Shown piece after piece: positions 1 to 10,822 of a DNA stretch of 64,000 bases; within the stretch, counting starts at the first letter, position 1, and each line of letters begins with the position of its first letter. A program made the translations under genes and the position numbers. The stretch spans positions 1,856,001 to 1,920,000 of the forward strand of contig NZ_CP059322.2 of the NCBI RefSeq assembly GCF_013694245.2, in the 5' to 3' direction. The notes under the pieces were generated by a model, which saw only the letters and a list, made by a program, of their open reading frames with translations, made no database searches and was not told the DNA's origin. This DNA is from Micromonospora ferruginea (GTDB lineage: Bacteria; Actinomycetota; Actinomycetes; Mycobacteriales; Micromonosporaceae).

Positions 1-108
1 GGTCGCGGAATCGGTGGTCGGCAAAAAGGTCGACGGGGTCGCGGGCGGGTCGGTCACGCCGGGAACGTGTCCTGGGTCACACACCGGAACAAGGGGAACG
101 GTTTGTTA

Positions 109-129
109 CTTGAGTCAGACACGCTCAAC
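109..129. promoter_or_regulatory. HAIR-like operator (HspR site) upstream of lon
   Basis: The sequence CTTGAGT, seven bases, GCTCAAC matches the HAIR consensus (CTTGAGT-N7-ACTCAAG) in twelve of fourteen arm positions. HAIR elements bind HspR, the heat-shock repressor of actinobacterial dnaK, clpB and lon. It lies 20 bases before the preferred lon start, where a bound repressor would block the promoter or early transcript. The hspR gene itself is not in this window. Confidence 0.75.
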
Positions 130-149
130 CGACGATGGCAGGTGTTTCG

Positions 150-2486
<2,337 letters not shown>

Positions 2487-2502
2487 CCCGACCGCTGCCG
2501 TC

Positions 2503-2535
2503 GGACCCCCGTCGCCCTCCCGGCGGCGGGGGTCC
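2503..2535 (+). terminator. Hairpin terminator after lon
   Basis: GGACCCCCG and CGGGGGTCC form a perfect 9-bp stem with a 15-base loop, 17 bases past the lon stop. There is no long T tract, as usual in very GC-rich actinobacteria. Confidence 0.7.
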
Positions 2536-2716
2536 GCGCGTACGAAATGCGAGAGGAATTCGAGGCGACAACGCCGTCGTGCAGTTTCTGAAACTGTCGA
2601 CATGTCGCCCTGGTGGCCTCGGTGGAGGCGTCCTAAGCTGCGGTTATTCGGCCCCGACGGTGAATGTGGCCCGTTCCGGACCGAATTCGGAAACAGTTTT
2701 CGGAAAGGGGCGTCCC

Positions 2717-3217
2717 ATGTCCACCACCACCTCCCTGAGCCCGCTCCGCAGGGTCGCGCTGCTCGTCGGCGTGGTCCTCGCCGGCGTCCTCGTCCTCGCC
2801 GCCCCGGCGTCCGCCAGACCGGGTGGGCCGGTTGGTCGGGACCACGTGTTCACCCTGCCCGCCGCGTCGGCGGCCGGCCGGCCGGTGAGCGTCCAGGCGG
2901 TGACGCCGACCGTGTCGCCGGCCGCCCGCCAGGTGCGGCACGTGGCGGCCGGGAAGCCGGCCACCTGCGCCAGCGGCAACCTCTGCACGTTCGTCTGGGA
3001 CCCGACCACGTCGAGCTGGAAGATCTTCGACCTCTTCGCCTGCGCCCGCTACGCGCTGGCCAACTGGCAGGGCGCCGGCTTCTACGTCAACGCCCAGACC
3101 GGCGGCCCGACCGTCACCTTCTACGGCCAGAGCGGCAACGTCCTGAACTCCTTCACCGGCACCGGCACCGGCTCGCAGAACTGGGACCCGGTCTGGTCCA
3201 TCCGCAACTGCACCTGA
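2717..3217 (+). CDS. Secreted small protein, peptidase inhibitor I36-like
   Basis: A 166-residue exported protein. Residues 1-35 form a Sec signal peptide (Arg near the N-terminus, a Leu/Val/Ala-rich core, cleavage probably after APASA). The mature part begins with a variable linker and ends in a compact domain from about residue 88 with the pattern C-ASGNLC-TFVWD, a central ACARYALANW and a terminal C, suggesting two disulfides. This resembles the beta/gamma-crystallin-like folds annotated as peptidase inhibitor family I36 in actinomycetes; I infer that assignment from the pattern, not from a search. The ATG at 2717 follows a GGAAAGGGG ribosome site. The gene is monocistronic between lon and an opposing helicase gene. 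Target protease unknown. Confidence 0.75.
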   Translation: MSTTTSLSPLRRVALLVGVVLAGVLVLAAPASARPGGPVGRDHVFTLPAASAAGRPVSVQAVTPTVSPAARQVRHVAAGKPATCASGNLCTFVWDPTTSSWKIFDLFACARYALANWQGAGFYVNAQTGGPTVTFYGQSGNVLNSFTGTGTGSQNWDPVWSIRNCT

Positions 3218-3283
3218 GCGCCACCCGGCGCCGCGCCGGATCGACCTCGTCGGGGCCGGTCCGGTCGCGGCGGTCCGGGCCAC

Positions 3284-5038
3284 CTACCGCCGGTCGCGCC
3301 GGCCCTCGTAGCGGCGCTCGCCACCCGGGTCGCCCTGGCCGTCCCGGTCGCGCCGGACGGTCGCCTTGCGGCCCTTGATGGTGCTGCCGCGCAACCCCGC
3401 GATCACCTCGTCGGCCAGCTCCTGCGGCACCTCGACCAGCGAGAACCGGTCGGCGATCTCGATCGAGCCGATGTCCCGGCCGCTGGCCCGGGTCTCGCCG
3501 GTGATCGCGCCCACCAGATCCTGCGGCCGCACCCCGGCCCGCCGGCCCAGGCCGATGAAGACCTGGGCGGTGCCGGCGGCGCGGGAGCGTACCCCGGCCC
3601 GCCGGTCCCGGCCCTCGGTCCCCGGCCGCCCGTCCCGGTTCGCGCGGACGGCGACCTGCGGGATCTCCTCCTCGTCCGCGGTGCCGGGCAGGGTGGCCTC
3701 GTGCGCCAGCCGCACCGCGGCGAGCGCCACCTCCATCAGGTCGAACTCGTCGGTCAGCGACTCGACGACCGCCCGGAACGGCTCCAGGTCGTCCTCGAGC
3801 AGGGCCTCCCGCACCGCGGCCTGGGTCAGCTCGAACCGCCGGGTCCGCAGGTCGGCGACCGTCGGGATCTTGTCGATGGTGATCCGCTGGCCGGTGACCC
3901 GCTCGATCGTCTTGAGCATCCGGTGCTCGCGCGGCTCGGCGAGGGTGATCGCCACCCCCTCCCGCCCGGCCCGGCCGACCCGCCCGATCCGGTGCACGTA
4001 CGCCTCCGGCGCGGACGGCACGTCGTAGTTCACCACGTGGGTGAGCTGCTCGACGTCCAGCCCCCGGGCCGCCACGTCGGTGGCGACCAGCAGGTCCGCG
4101 GTGCCGCCCCGCAGCCGGCCCATCACCCGGTCCCGCTGCTCCTGGCTCATCCCGCCGTGCAGCGCCTCGGCCCGGTAGCCCCGGCCGTTCATCGTTTCGG
4201 TGAGCCGGTCCACCTCCTCCCGGCTGCGGCAGAACACGATCGCCGCGGTGGGCGACTCGACGTCCAGCACCCGGCCCAGCGCGGCCGGCTTGTGCGCCCG
4301 CGCCACCAGGTAGGCGCTCTGCCGCACCTTCGGCGCCGCCCCGGCCACCGGGCGCTCGCGCTCGATCCGGATGCGGACCGGGTCGGTCAGGTGCTGCCGG
4401 GCCAGCCCGTCGATCCGGGCCGGCATGGTGGCCGAGAAGAGCACCGTCTGCCGGCCCTCGGGGGCGTGCTCCAGGATCGCCTCGATGTCCTCCGCGAAGC
4501 CCATGTCGAGCATCTCGTCCGCCTCGTCCAGCACCACGGTGGCCAGCGAGCCCAGCCGCAGCGTGCCCCGGGCGATGTGGTCGAGCGCCCGCCCGGGCGT
4601 CGCCACCACCACGTCCACCCCGTGGTCCAGGGCGCGCAACTGCCGGCCGATCGGCTGGCCGCCGTAGATCGGCAGCACCCGGGCGCCCAGGTCCTTGCCG
4701 TAGCGGTGGAACGCCTCGGAGACCTGCACCGCCAGCTCCCGCGTCGGCACCAGCACCAACGACACCGGGTCGCCGTCCGGGCGCGCCACCGGCATCCGCT
4801 GCAGCAGCGGCAGCGCGAACGCGGCGGTCTTGCCGGTGCCGGTCGCCGCCTGCCCGAGCAGGTCCCGACCGGCCAGCAGCGGCGGGATGGCCTCGCTCTG
4901 GATCGGGGTGGGCTCCTCGTAGCCGAGGGCGGACAGCGCCCCCAGCAGCTCGGCGCGCAGCCCGAGATCCGCGAAGGCGGGGGCGTCCTCGGCGTCGGCG
5001 GGGGCGGTGGGGTCGGTCGGGGTCGGTGCGGCGCTCAT
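3284..5038 (-). CDS. deaD: DEAD-box RNA helicase, DeaD/CsdA type
   Basis: ATP-dependent RNA unwinding enzyme, cytoplasmic, expected to act on rRNA assembly and structured mRNAs. The 584-residue product shows a Q-motif region (PTPIQSEAIPPLL), motif I AATGTGKT near residue 63, motif II VLDEADEML, motif III SAT, motif VI HRIGRVGRAG, and after residue about 460 a DbpA-type RNA-binding domain (FIGLGRRAGVRPQDLVGAI) ending in an Arg/Asp/Gly-rich basic tail. Helicase core plus DbpA domain is the CsdA/DeaD architecture; a shorter RhlE-type protein would lack that domain. The start ATG at 5038 gives the usual acidic, Pro-rich leader. Transcribed alone; its 3' end faces the I36-like gene. Confidence 0.93.
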   Translation of the reverse strand: MSAAPTPTDPTAPADAEDAPAFADLGLRAELLGALSALGYEEPTPIQSEAIPPLLAGRDLLGQAATGTGKTAAFALPLLQRMPVARPDGDPVSLVLVPTRELAVQVSEAFHRYGKDLGARVLPIYGGQPIGRQLRALDHGVDVVVATPGRALDHIARGTLRLGSLATVVLDEADEMLDMGFAEDIEAILEHAPEGRQTVLFSATMPARIDGLARQHLTDPVRIRIERERPVAGAAPKVRQSAYLVARAHKPAALGRVLDVESPTAAIVFCRSREEVDRLTETMNGRGYRAEALHGGMSQEQRDRVMGRLRGGTADLLVATDVAARGLDVEQLTHVVNYDVPSAPEAYVHRIGRVGRAGREGVAITLAEPREHRMLKTIERVTGQRITIDKIPTVADLRTRRFELTQAAVREALLEDDLEPFRAVVESLTDEFDLMEVALAAVRLAHEATLPGTADEEEIPQVAVRANRDGRPGTEGRDRRAGVRSRAAGTAQVFIGLGRRAGVRPQDLVGAITGETRASGRDIGSIEIADRFSLVEVPQELADEVIAGLRGSTIKGRKATVRRDRDGQGDPGGERRYEGRRDRR

Positions 5039-5122
5039 CCGACAAGCCTTTCATCACCGCCGGACGCGGGTCGCGGCGACCGGCGCAAACGTTCGCCGCG
5101 CCACCCGGACCGGCCCCTCCGG

Positions 5123-5158
5123 GTGACCCGGACCGGCCCCGTGCCCGGTCCGGGTCAC
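5123..5158 (-). terminator. Hairpin terminator of the 5.2-6.0 kb membrane gene
   Basis: GTGACCCGGACCGG and its exact complement form a 14-bp stem with an 8-base loop. The hairpin begins inside the last codons and stop of the minus-strand membrane protein gene and lies upstream of the helicase gene, insulating the two. Confidence 0.75.
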
Positions 5159-5979
5159 CGGGACAGGACGGCCAGCAGCGTGGTGATCCCGACCGCCACG
5201 TCCAGCACGGCGCACCACTGCGCGTACCCCCGGGGCACCACCCCGCCGGTGCGGTGGTGCCAGAGGTCCCAGCCGGTGTGGCCGAGCCACCCCAGGCCGA
5301 CCAGCACCCCGGCGACGCGGTCCGGCACGGCCACCGCCACCGCGGCGAGACCGCCCCACCCGGCCAGCCCGGCGAGCTGGACCCCGAGCCGACGCCGGTC
5401 GCCCCACTGCCGCCGCCAGGTGCCGAGGAGCAGGTAACCGCCCGGGAGCACCAGCAACGTCCAGGGCGGGACCACGGTCGGCGCGAACCACATGTCGGCG
5501 GTCATCAGCAGCGCCAGGGCGGCCGGCCAGCGGCGCGCCACCGCCGCCGCCGGGCGGCGCGGTGGCGTGACGCCGGGCGCGTGGTGGTGCCGCAGCGCCA
5601 CCAGCACCATCGCCGGCACCATCAGCAGGTGGCCGCCGAGCATCAGCGCGTGGTCGCCGACCAGACCGGCCCACCAGGGCGGGAGCAGGAGCAGGAAGGG
5701 CACGAACATGGCCGCCGTCATCTGCGCCGTGGCCGCCCACCCGTCGCCGCGGTGCCACATCCAGGCGACCATCCCCAGGGACATGTTCGTCGCCATCACC
5801 AGCGCGGCGACGTCCGCCCGGGCCAGCACGCCCGCGCCGCCGACCGCCTGCCCGACGGCCCGCCACAGCGGGCCGAGCAGCACCATGCCGGCCACCATCG
5901 CCACCATCATCCCGGCCAGGTGCCGGGTCCGGACCCATCCGGCCCACCGCCGGGGTACGCCTGCCGTCATCTCCGTCAT
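5155..5979 (-). CDS. Polytopic membrane protein of unknown function
   Basis: Integral membrane protein of 274 residues with roughly eight hydrophobic segments separated by short Arg/His-rich turns. Methionine is strikingly abundant in the first half (for example AALVMATNMSLGMVAWMW and the MMVAMVAGM segment), and His clusters (RHHHAP, DLWHHRTG) lie at predicted loops. Met/His richness can mark copper or other soft-metal handling, but I see no family motif that establishes this. I start at the ATG at 5979, preceded by GCAGGGTCGGTG; an upstream ATG at 6003 would add eight basic residues. The gene is divergent from the two-component pair beginning at 6135 with a 10-bp inverted repeat between them, so it may be a target of that system. 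Confidence 0.75.
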   Translation of the reverse strand: MTEMTAGVPRRWAGWVRTRHLAGMMVAMVAGMVLLGPLWRAVGQAVGGAGVLARADVAALVMATNMSLGMVAWMWHRGDGWAATAQMTAAMFVPFLLLLPPWWAGLVGDHALMLGGHLLMVPAMVLVALRHHHAPGVTPPRRPAAAVARRWPAALALLMTADMWFAPTVVPPWTLLVLPGGYLLLGTWRRQWGDRRRLGVQLAGLAGWGGLAAVAVAVPDRVAGVLVGLGWLGHTGWDLWHHRTGGVVPRGYAQWCAVLDVAVGITTLLAVLSR

Positions 5980-6032
5980 GCACCGACCCTGCCGGCGCGG
6001 CACGCACCGGACCAGGCGCGTTCGTCATCGGA

Positions 6033-6055
6033 GAACCGTGCGGAACGCACGGTTC
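6033..6055. promoter_or_regulatory. Palindrome in divergent promoter region
   Basis: GAACCGTGCG, three bases, CGCACGGTTC: a perfect 10-bp inverted repeat midway between the divergent starts at 5979 and 6135. Its position suits a regulator operator (for example for the response regulator at 7274) better than a terminator. Confidence 0.5.
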
Positions 6056-6134
6056 GGCCGTGACATCTCTCCCGGGTGCCGGCGGCGCCCCGCCGGGCGG
6101 GAGATCGGCGTGCCACGACCTAGGATCGGCGGGC

Positions 6135-7277
6135 ATGACGGTCGAGGCGGTGGACCACCGGTTGCGCCGGGCCCGGCGCGTCACCCTGCTGTCGCTGGGC
6201 ACGAACGTGTGGACCACGGTGCTGCTGCCGGCCGTCGGCCTGGCCCGGGAGCCGGACCCGGTGCGGGTGGCGTTCGGCGCGGTCGCGCTGGCCGCATTCA
6301 CGGTGACCCAGGTGGCGGTGCTGCACGCGGCGGTCACCCCGTGGCTCGCCGCGCCGGCCCGACGTCGCCGGCACCTTGCGCTGGCGGTGGCCGCGCTGCT
6401 CAGCCTGCCGCTGCTCGGCCCGGTGGCGGCCGGCGCCTGGCCCACCTGGGCCTGGCTGGGCGCGTCGCTGGTCGGGATGACGCCGCTGCTGTTCCGGCCG
6501 GCGGTGGCGGCGGCCACGGCGCTCGGGGTGCTCGCCACCGCCGCCGGGGTCACCCTGGCGACCGGCGGCCCGCTGCCCACGGCGCTGCTGGTCACCGGCG
6601 GGGTGGGCGCCGGGATCGCGGCACTCACCTGGGTCCAGGTGTGGTTCTGGGACCTGCTGGTCGAGGCCCGACAGGGGCAGGCGGCCCAGGTGCGGCTCGC
6701 CGCGGCCGAGGAGCGGCTGCGCTTCGCCCGGGACGTGCACGACCTGCTCGGGCACGATCTCACCGTGATCGCGCTGAAGGCCGAGCTGGCCGAGCGGCTG
6801 GCGCCGGTGGACGGCGCCCGGGCCGGCCGGGAGGCCGCCGAGGCACGGCGGCTCGCCGCGTCGGCGCTGACCCGGGTCCGCGCGGCCGTGCACGGCTACC
6901 GCGCCGTCGACCTGGCCGAGCAGGCGGCCGCGCTGGGGGAGGTGCTGCGCTCCAGCGGGGTGCGCTGCACCGTCGGGCCGCCGGTGGGCGAGCTGCCCGC
7001 CCCGGTCGCCGCCGACCTGGCCGCCGTCCTGCGGGAGGCCGGCACGAACGTGCTGCGGCACAGCCGGGCCGGCTGGTGCCGGATCGAGTTCAGCCGCGAC
7101 GATGCCCTGGTGACGCTGACCGTACGCAACGACGGCGCCGGTGGCCCCGGCCCGGACGCGTTCAGCGGCGGCCTGCGCGGACTCGCCGACCGGCTCGCCC
7201 CCGCCGGTGGTCGGGTCCGGGCCTCCGCCGACGACGGCGTGTTCAGCCTCGTCGCGACCGTGCCGGTGCCGTCGTGA
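6135..7277 (+). CDS. Sensor histidine kinase, NarL/DesK class
   Basis: Membrane sensor kinase, 380 residues. Five or six hydrophobic segments occupy residues 15-170, with little extracytoplasmic sequence, so the signal is probably sensed in or at the membrane as in DesK. A HisKA_3 dimerisation domain follows with DVHDLLGHDLTVIALKAEL, whose His is the likely phospho-acceptor, then a HATPase_c domain (LREAGTNVLRHS as N box, GGLRGLADRL as G2-like box). The ATG at 6135 is 14 bases past a TAGGAT-like -10. The stop overlaps the next gene's start as GTGA, so kinase and regulator are translationally coupled and surely form one two-component system. Signal unknown. Confidence 0.92.
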   Translation: MTVEAVDHRLRRARRVTLLSLGTNVWTTVLLPAVGLAREPDPVRVAFGAVALAAFTVTQVAVLHAAVTPWLAAPARRRRHLALAVAALLSLPLLGPVAAGAWPTWAWLGASLVGMTPLLFRPAVAAATALGVLATAAGVTLATGGPLPTALLVTGGVGAGIAALTWVQVWFWDLLVEARQGQAAQVRLAAAEERLRFARDVHDLLGHDLTVIALKAELAERLAPVDGARAGREAAEARRLAASALTRVRAAVHGYRAVDLAEQAAALGEVLRSSGVRCTVGPPVGELPAPVAADLAAVLREAGTNVLRHSRAGWCRIEFSRDDALVTLTVRNDGAGGPGPDAFSGGLRGLADRLAPAGGRVRASADDGVFSLVATVPVPS

Positions 7278-7879
7278 TCCGGGTGCTGCTCGCCGACGAC
7301 GAGGAGCTGATCCGGCTCGCGCTGGCCGCCCTGCTCGACCTGGAGCCGGACATCGAGGTGGTGGCGCACGCCGCGGACGGCCGCGCCGCCCTGGCCGCGG
7401 CGCTGGCCCACCGCCCGGACGTGGCGGTGCTGGACCTGGAGATGCCGCCGCCCGGCGGGGTCGAGGTCGCCGCCGAGCTGACCCGGCTGCTGCCCGGCTG
7501 CGCGCCGGTGATCCTCACCGGTCACGCCCGGCCCGCCCACCTCCGGCCGGCGCTGACCGCCGGGGCGCGCGGGTTCCTCGCCAAGGGCGCGCCCGGCGGG
7601 GCGCTGGCCGACGTGATCCGGCGGGTGCACTCCGGCGCCCGCTACGTCGACCCCGCGCTGGCCGCCGACGCGCTGACGCTGCCCGAGTGCCCGTTGACCC
7701 CGCGCGAGCTGGAGACCCTGCGGCTGGCCGAGCTGGGCACCCCGGTCGCGGTGATCGCCCGGCGGACCCACCTGGCCGCCGGCACCGTCCGCAACCACCT
7801 GAGCGCCGCGGTGCAGAAGCTCGGCGCCACCGACCGGGCCGAGGCGGTCCGGCGCGCCCGCGAGGCCGGCTGGCTCTGA
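7274..7879 (+). CDS. Response regulator, NarL/DesR family
   Basis: DNA-binding partner of the kinase encoded immediately upstream, 201 residues. The receiver domain has the acidic pair in LLADDEEL, phospho-acceptor Asp in VAVLDLEMPP, Thr in ILTGHA and Lys in GFLAKGAPGG. The C-terminal LuxR-type helix-turn-helix runs from LTPRELETLRLAELG through VRNHLSAAVQKLGATDRAEAVRRA. A GTG start overlaps the kinase stop by four bases. Likely targets are the neighbouring membrane gene and its own operon through the 6033-6055 palindrome; that is inference from position. Confidence 0.93.
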   Translation: MIRVLLADDEELIRLALAALLDLEPDIEVVAHAADGRAALAAALAHRPDVAVLDLEMPPPGGVEVAAELTRLLPGCAPVILTGHARPAHLRPALTAGARGFLAKGAPGGALADVIRRVHSGARYVDPALAADALTLPECPLTPRELETLRLAELGTPVAVIARRTHLAAGTVRNHLSAAVQKLGATDRAEAVRRAREAGWL

Positions 7880-7925
7880 CCACGCCGGGGCGTCGCGGCC
7901 CGCCGCCGGGGACTAGCCTGATCCG

Positions 7926-8459
7926 GTGCGGACGGTGGAACTGATCTGCTCGGAGGAGCTGGACGCGGGCGTGCGCGCGGCGTGGAGCCGGCTCGCCGCC
8001 GCCGGGTTGCCCAGCCTGGCCGCCAACACGCACCCGACGAACCGGCCCCACCTGACGCTCGCCTCGGTCGACGAGTTCCCGCCCGGCGCCGAGCGGCGGC
8101 TGGGCGACCTCTTCGACGCCGCGCTGCCGCTGCCGGTGCGGCTGGGCCGGTTGGAGGTCCTCGACGGCAGCGCCCCGCTGGTCTGGCTGGTCCGCCCGAC
8201 GCCGCAACTGGTCGCGCTGCACGGCGCGGTGTGGGACGTGCTCGCCGAGGCGACCGGCCCGCACCCGTGGCACCTGCCCGACCGGTGGGTCCCGCACCTG
8301 AGCCTGGCGTTGCGCTTCCGGGGCGCGGACCGGCGCCGGGCCCGGGCGGTCGCCGGGGCGCAGCGGCCGGCCGGGGAGTTCGTGGCGGCCCGCAGCTACG
8401 ACGGCGACACCCGCACGGTGAGCGGGCTGACCACGGCCGACCCGCACCTCGGCGGTTGA
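7926..8459 (+). CDS. 2'-5' RNA ligase / 2H phosphoesterase family protein
   Basis: Small cytoplasmic protein of 177 residues with both signatures of the 2H phosphoesterase superfamily: NRPHLTLAS near residue 40 and WVPHLSLAL near residue 121. The two His-x-Thr/Ser motifs face each other in the bilobed fold and hydrolyse or form 2',3'-cyclic phosphate or 2',5' linkages in RNA or nucleotides. The substrate is not predictable from sequence. The GTG at 7926 opens the reading frame. It ends at a hairpin shared with the opposing glycosidase gene. An RNA-end repair role alongside RtcB elsewhere in the window is possible but only circumstantial. Confidence 0.85.
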   Translation: MRTVELICSEELDAGVRAAWSRLAAAGLPSLAANTHPTNRPHLTLASVDEFPPGAERRLGDLFDAALPLPVRLGRLEVLDGSAPLVWLVRPTPQLVALHGAVWDVLAEATGPHPWHLPDRWVPHLSLALRFRGADRRRARAVAGAQRPAGEFVAARSYDGDTRTVSGLTTADPHLGG

Positions 8460-8490
8460 CCGGGGCCGCCCCGAGCGGGGACGGCCCCGG
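8460..8490. terminator. Bidirectional hairpin between convergent genes
   Basis: CCGGGGCCG and CGGCCCCGG form a perfect 9-bp stem, with a nested CCCC/GGGG pairing in the loop. It fills the 37-base gap between the stops of the 2H phosphoesterase and GH43 genes. Confidence 0.75.
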
Positions 8491-8496
8491 TGCCGG

Positions 8497-10692
8497 TCAG
8501 CGGTGGAAGCGCAGGTAGTCGAACTGCGCCGTCACCGCCGGCGTGGCGCCGCCGTGCGCGACCAGGCCGATCCGCGGCGTGGTGTCCGCCGGGAACGTCC
8601 ACACCGCGCCCCACGTCCAGCGCCTGCCGTCCGGGCTGGAGCCGGCCCGGAACTCGTGCTCGCCGTTCACCGGGTCCACCCGGTGGGCCAGCCGCAGCCA
8701 GGTGGTGGCGCCGGGGGTGCCGACGATGCTGCCGCCGTACACCGGCTGGCCGGCGAAGGGCAGCTCGTAGCCGAACTCGACCTGCCGGGTGTTCCAGATC
8801 GCCACCGTGCTCAGCCGGGCGAAGCGGTCGTCGTCGACGTACGCGACCAGGCCGGCCTGCTGGTAGTTGCGGACCGTCTCCTCGCCCAGGTCCAGCGTCA
8901 CCTTGGTCTCGGCGACGTAGTTCCCGGCCGGCGCGTCGCGCAGCAGCACCCCGGCGGTGTTGCCGGTGCCGGTCAGGTCGGCGTCCTGCACCGGCCAGCG
9001 CAGCGCGCCGCCGGACACCGTGGCGGCCGGATCCTGGCGGATCCACCGCCAGGCCGGGTCGAGCCCGTCGGTGAACTCGTCGGACCAGTCGCGCAGCACC
9101 GGGCCGACCCGGGGCGGGGCGACCGGGTGGCGGGCCGGGCGGTAGAGGCGCGCGGCGCTGACGTTGTCGAACTCCGCCGGGCCGCCCTCGGCGCGGACCG
9201 CGAGCGCCCCGTCGGCCGGGCGGGGGAGCCGCAGCGACACCCGGGCGACCGGGTCGCCGAGGCGGGACGGGCCGATCGTGGCGACGAGCTGCCGCCCGCG
9301 TACCTCGATCGCGAGATTGTGCCGGTCGCGCAGGTCGGTGCCGGCGGGCAGCGGGACGCTCGCCGAGCCGGCGGTCAGCCGGCCCCGGCCGACCCGGACG
9401 TCCACCGTGCCGAGCCGTAGCCCGGCGGTCTGCGCGCCGGTGAGCCGCAGGTCGGTCTCCACCCGCAGGTCGCCGCCGAGTGCGGTACGCGAGGCCAGCG
9501 TGCCGGTGCCGGTCAGCACCCCGCCGGCCGCCCGCCAGGCGCCGGACTCGGTGCGCCAGCCGCGCAGGTCGGAGGTGGCGAAGCGGGCGTCGACGCGGCC
9601 GGTGGTGACCGGCGCCGGGCGGGCGCCGTCGGAGGGGCCGGCGCCGGCGTTGACGGTGGGCCACCCGTCGATCCAGTCGAGACGGTCCAGCAGCATCGGC
9701 CGCTCGTTGATGCCGAACGGCTCGTCCAGGTAGGGGTCGGCGCGGTCGATCGCGTGGTAGGCGATCCAGTCCTGCCCGGACAGGTCGGTGAGCACCGCGT
9801 TGTGGCCGGTGCCGATCCAGCGGTTGCCGTTCTGGGTGAGCACCGGCGTGCCGCCGGCCCGGGAGACGTCGAGGCGTCGGCCGTCGCGGTCGACGAACGG
9901 TCCCCGCGGGTCGCGGGACCGGCCGACCTGCACCGAGTAGCCGGTGGCCGGGCCGGCGCAGCAGTTCGCGGTGGAGGCGAACAGGTAGTACCAGCCGTCG
10001 CGGCGCAGCGCGTACGCGCCCTCGAACTTGTTGTCCACCGCGACCGGGGTCGGGTCGCCGACCGCTCGCAGGCCGTCGGGGGAGAGTTCGGTGACCGAGA
10101 TGCCGCCGTAGTAGCTGCCGTAGTACAGGTAGGACCGACCGTCCGCGCCGGTGAGCTGGCTCGGGTCGATGGTCCACAGGTAGCCGCCGCCGGGACCGGG
10201 GCGCGGCGCGACCACCGGGGCGTCGGCGAACGTCCACGGCCCGGCCGGGCTCGGCGCGGTGGCCACGCCGACCGCGGTGTCGAACGTGTCGTCGGAGACG
10301 GTGGTGTCGGTGACGGTCATGTACATGACCCAGCGGCCGGCGACCCGGCGCACGTCGGGCGCCCAGAACGCCGAGCCGGGCGTGGCGTAGGCCGGGCGCT
10401 GGTCGGCGCCGAACGCGTCGCCCACGTAGGTCCAGTCGACCAGGTCGGCGGAGCGGGCGACGGGCACCCGGTGCGCCCGCCCCTCGCCCTCGCGCAGCGG
10501 GTCGGAGGTGCCGAAGGCGTACCAGATCCCGTCGTCGCCGCGGACCACGACCGGGTCGGCGAAGGTGTCGGCGAACCCGGCGGAGACCGGGTTGCGGTAG
10601 CGGTCGGCTCCGGCGGCGGGCGCGGGCGCCGCGCCGGCGAGCAGGAGCGTGAGTACGGCGGCGAGCACGCCGCCACGATTAAGGTGTCGCAT
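8497..10692 (-). CDS. Secreted glycoside hydrolase family 43 enzyme
   Basis: Extracellular glycosidase, 731 residues, expected to cleave alpha-L-arabinofuranosyl or beta-xylosyl linkages of plant hemicellulose. A signal peptide (cleavage near PAPAAGA) precedes a five-bladed propeller opening with YRNPV and DTFADPVVV, whose Asp is the likely general base; WTIDPSQL supplies the transition-state Asp and KFEGAYAL the acid Glu. From about residue 340 there is a laminin-like beta-sandwich, and from about 530 a second concanavalin-like domain (DEFTDGLDPAWRWI to the end) of the GH43 C-terminal type, both probably substrate-binding. The ATG at 10692 has an AGGCAGG ribosome site; farther upstream starts would precede the signal peptide. 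Divergent from an ArsR-type gene, with operator-like repeats between. Confidence 0.9.
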   Translation of the reverse strand: MRHLNRGGVLAAVLTLLLAGAAPAPAAGADRYRNPVSAGFADTFADPVVVRGDDGIWYAFGTSDPLREGEGRAHRVPVARSADLVDWTYVGDAFGADQRPAYATPGSAFWAPDVRRVAGRWVMYMTVTDTTVSDDTFDTAVGVATAPSPAGPWTFADAPVVAPRPGPGGGYLWTIDPSQLTGADGRSYLYYGSYYGGISVTELSPDGLRAVGDPTPVAVDNKFEGAYALRRDGWYYLFASTANCCAGPATGYSVQVGRSRDPRGPFVDRDGRRLDVSRAGGTPVLTQNGNRWIGTGHNAVLTDLSGQDWIAYHAIDRADPYLDEPFGINERPMLLDRLDWIDGWPTVNAGAGPSDGARPAPVTTGRVDARFATSDLRGWRTESGAWRAAGGVLTGTGTLASRTALGGDLRVETDLRLTGAQTAGLRLGTVDVRVGRGRLTAGSASVPLPAGTDLRDRHNLAIEVRGRQLVATIGPSRLGDPVARVSLRLPRPADGALAVRAEGGPAEFDNVSAARLYRPARHPVAPPRVGPVLRDWSDEFTDGLDPAWRWIRQDPAATVSGGALRWPVQDADLTGTGNTAGVLLRDAPAGNYVAETKVTLDLGEETVRNYQQAGLVAYVDDDRFARLSTVAIWNTRQVEFGYELPFAGQPVYGGSIVGTPGATTWLRLAHRVDPVNGEHEFRAGSSPDGRRWTWGAVWTFPADTTPRIGLVAHGGATPAVTAQFDYLRFHR

Positions 10693-10736
10693 CGGGCCTG
10701 CCTCGGAGTCGACGGAGGTCACTGCGGTGCACACGT

Positions 10737-10765
10737 TTCTACAACGTTGGATACAACGATGTAAA
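10737..10765 (-). promoter_or_regulatory. GH43 promoter with overlapping CAACG operator repeats
   Basis: On the minus strand TTTACA and GTAGAA are separated by 17 bases, a good sigma-70-type promoter. The spacer and -10 are filled by two CAACGTTG/CAACGATG half-palindromes preceded by TA, of the central-CG type used by LacI- and ROK-type sugar regulators. Repression of the glycosidase until substrate appears is a reasonable inference; the cognate regulator is not certain. Confidence 0.5.
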
Positions 10766-10822
10766 GAGCGGCTGCCGGACCGTTCGGCACCGGCCGAACC
10801 GTGCCCGTGCCAGCATGGCCCG

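Noticed and set aside
3153..5057. Alternative 634-codon frame over the helicase gene
   Set aside because: Repeats of Arg/Gly/Pro without domains; the helicase frame has all DEAD-box motifs.
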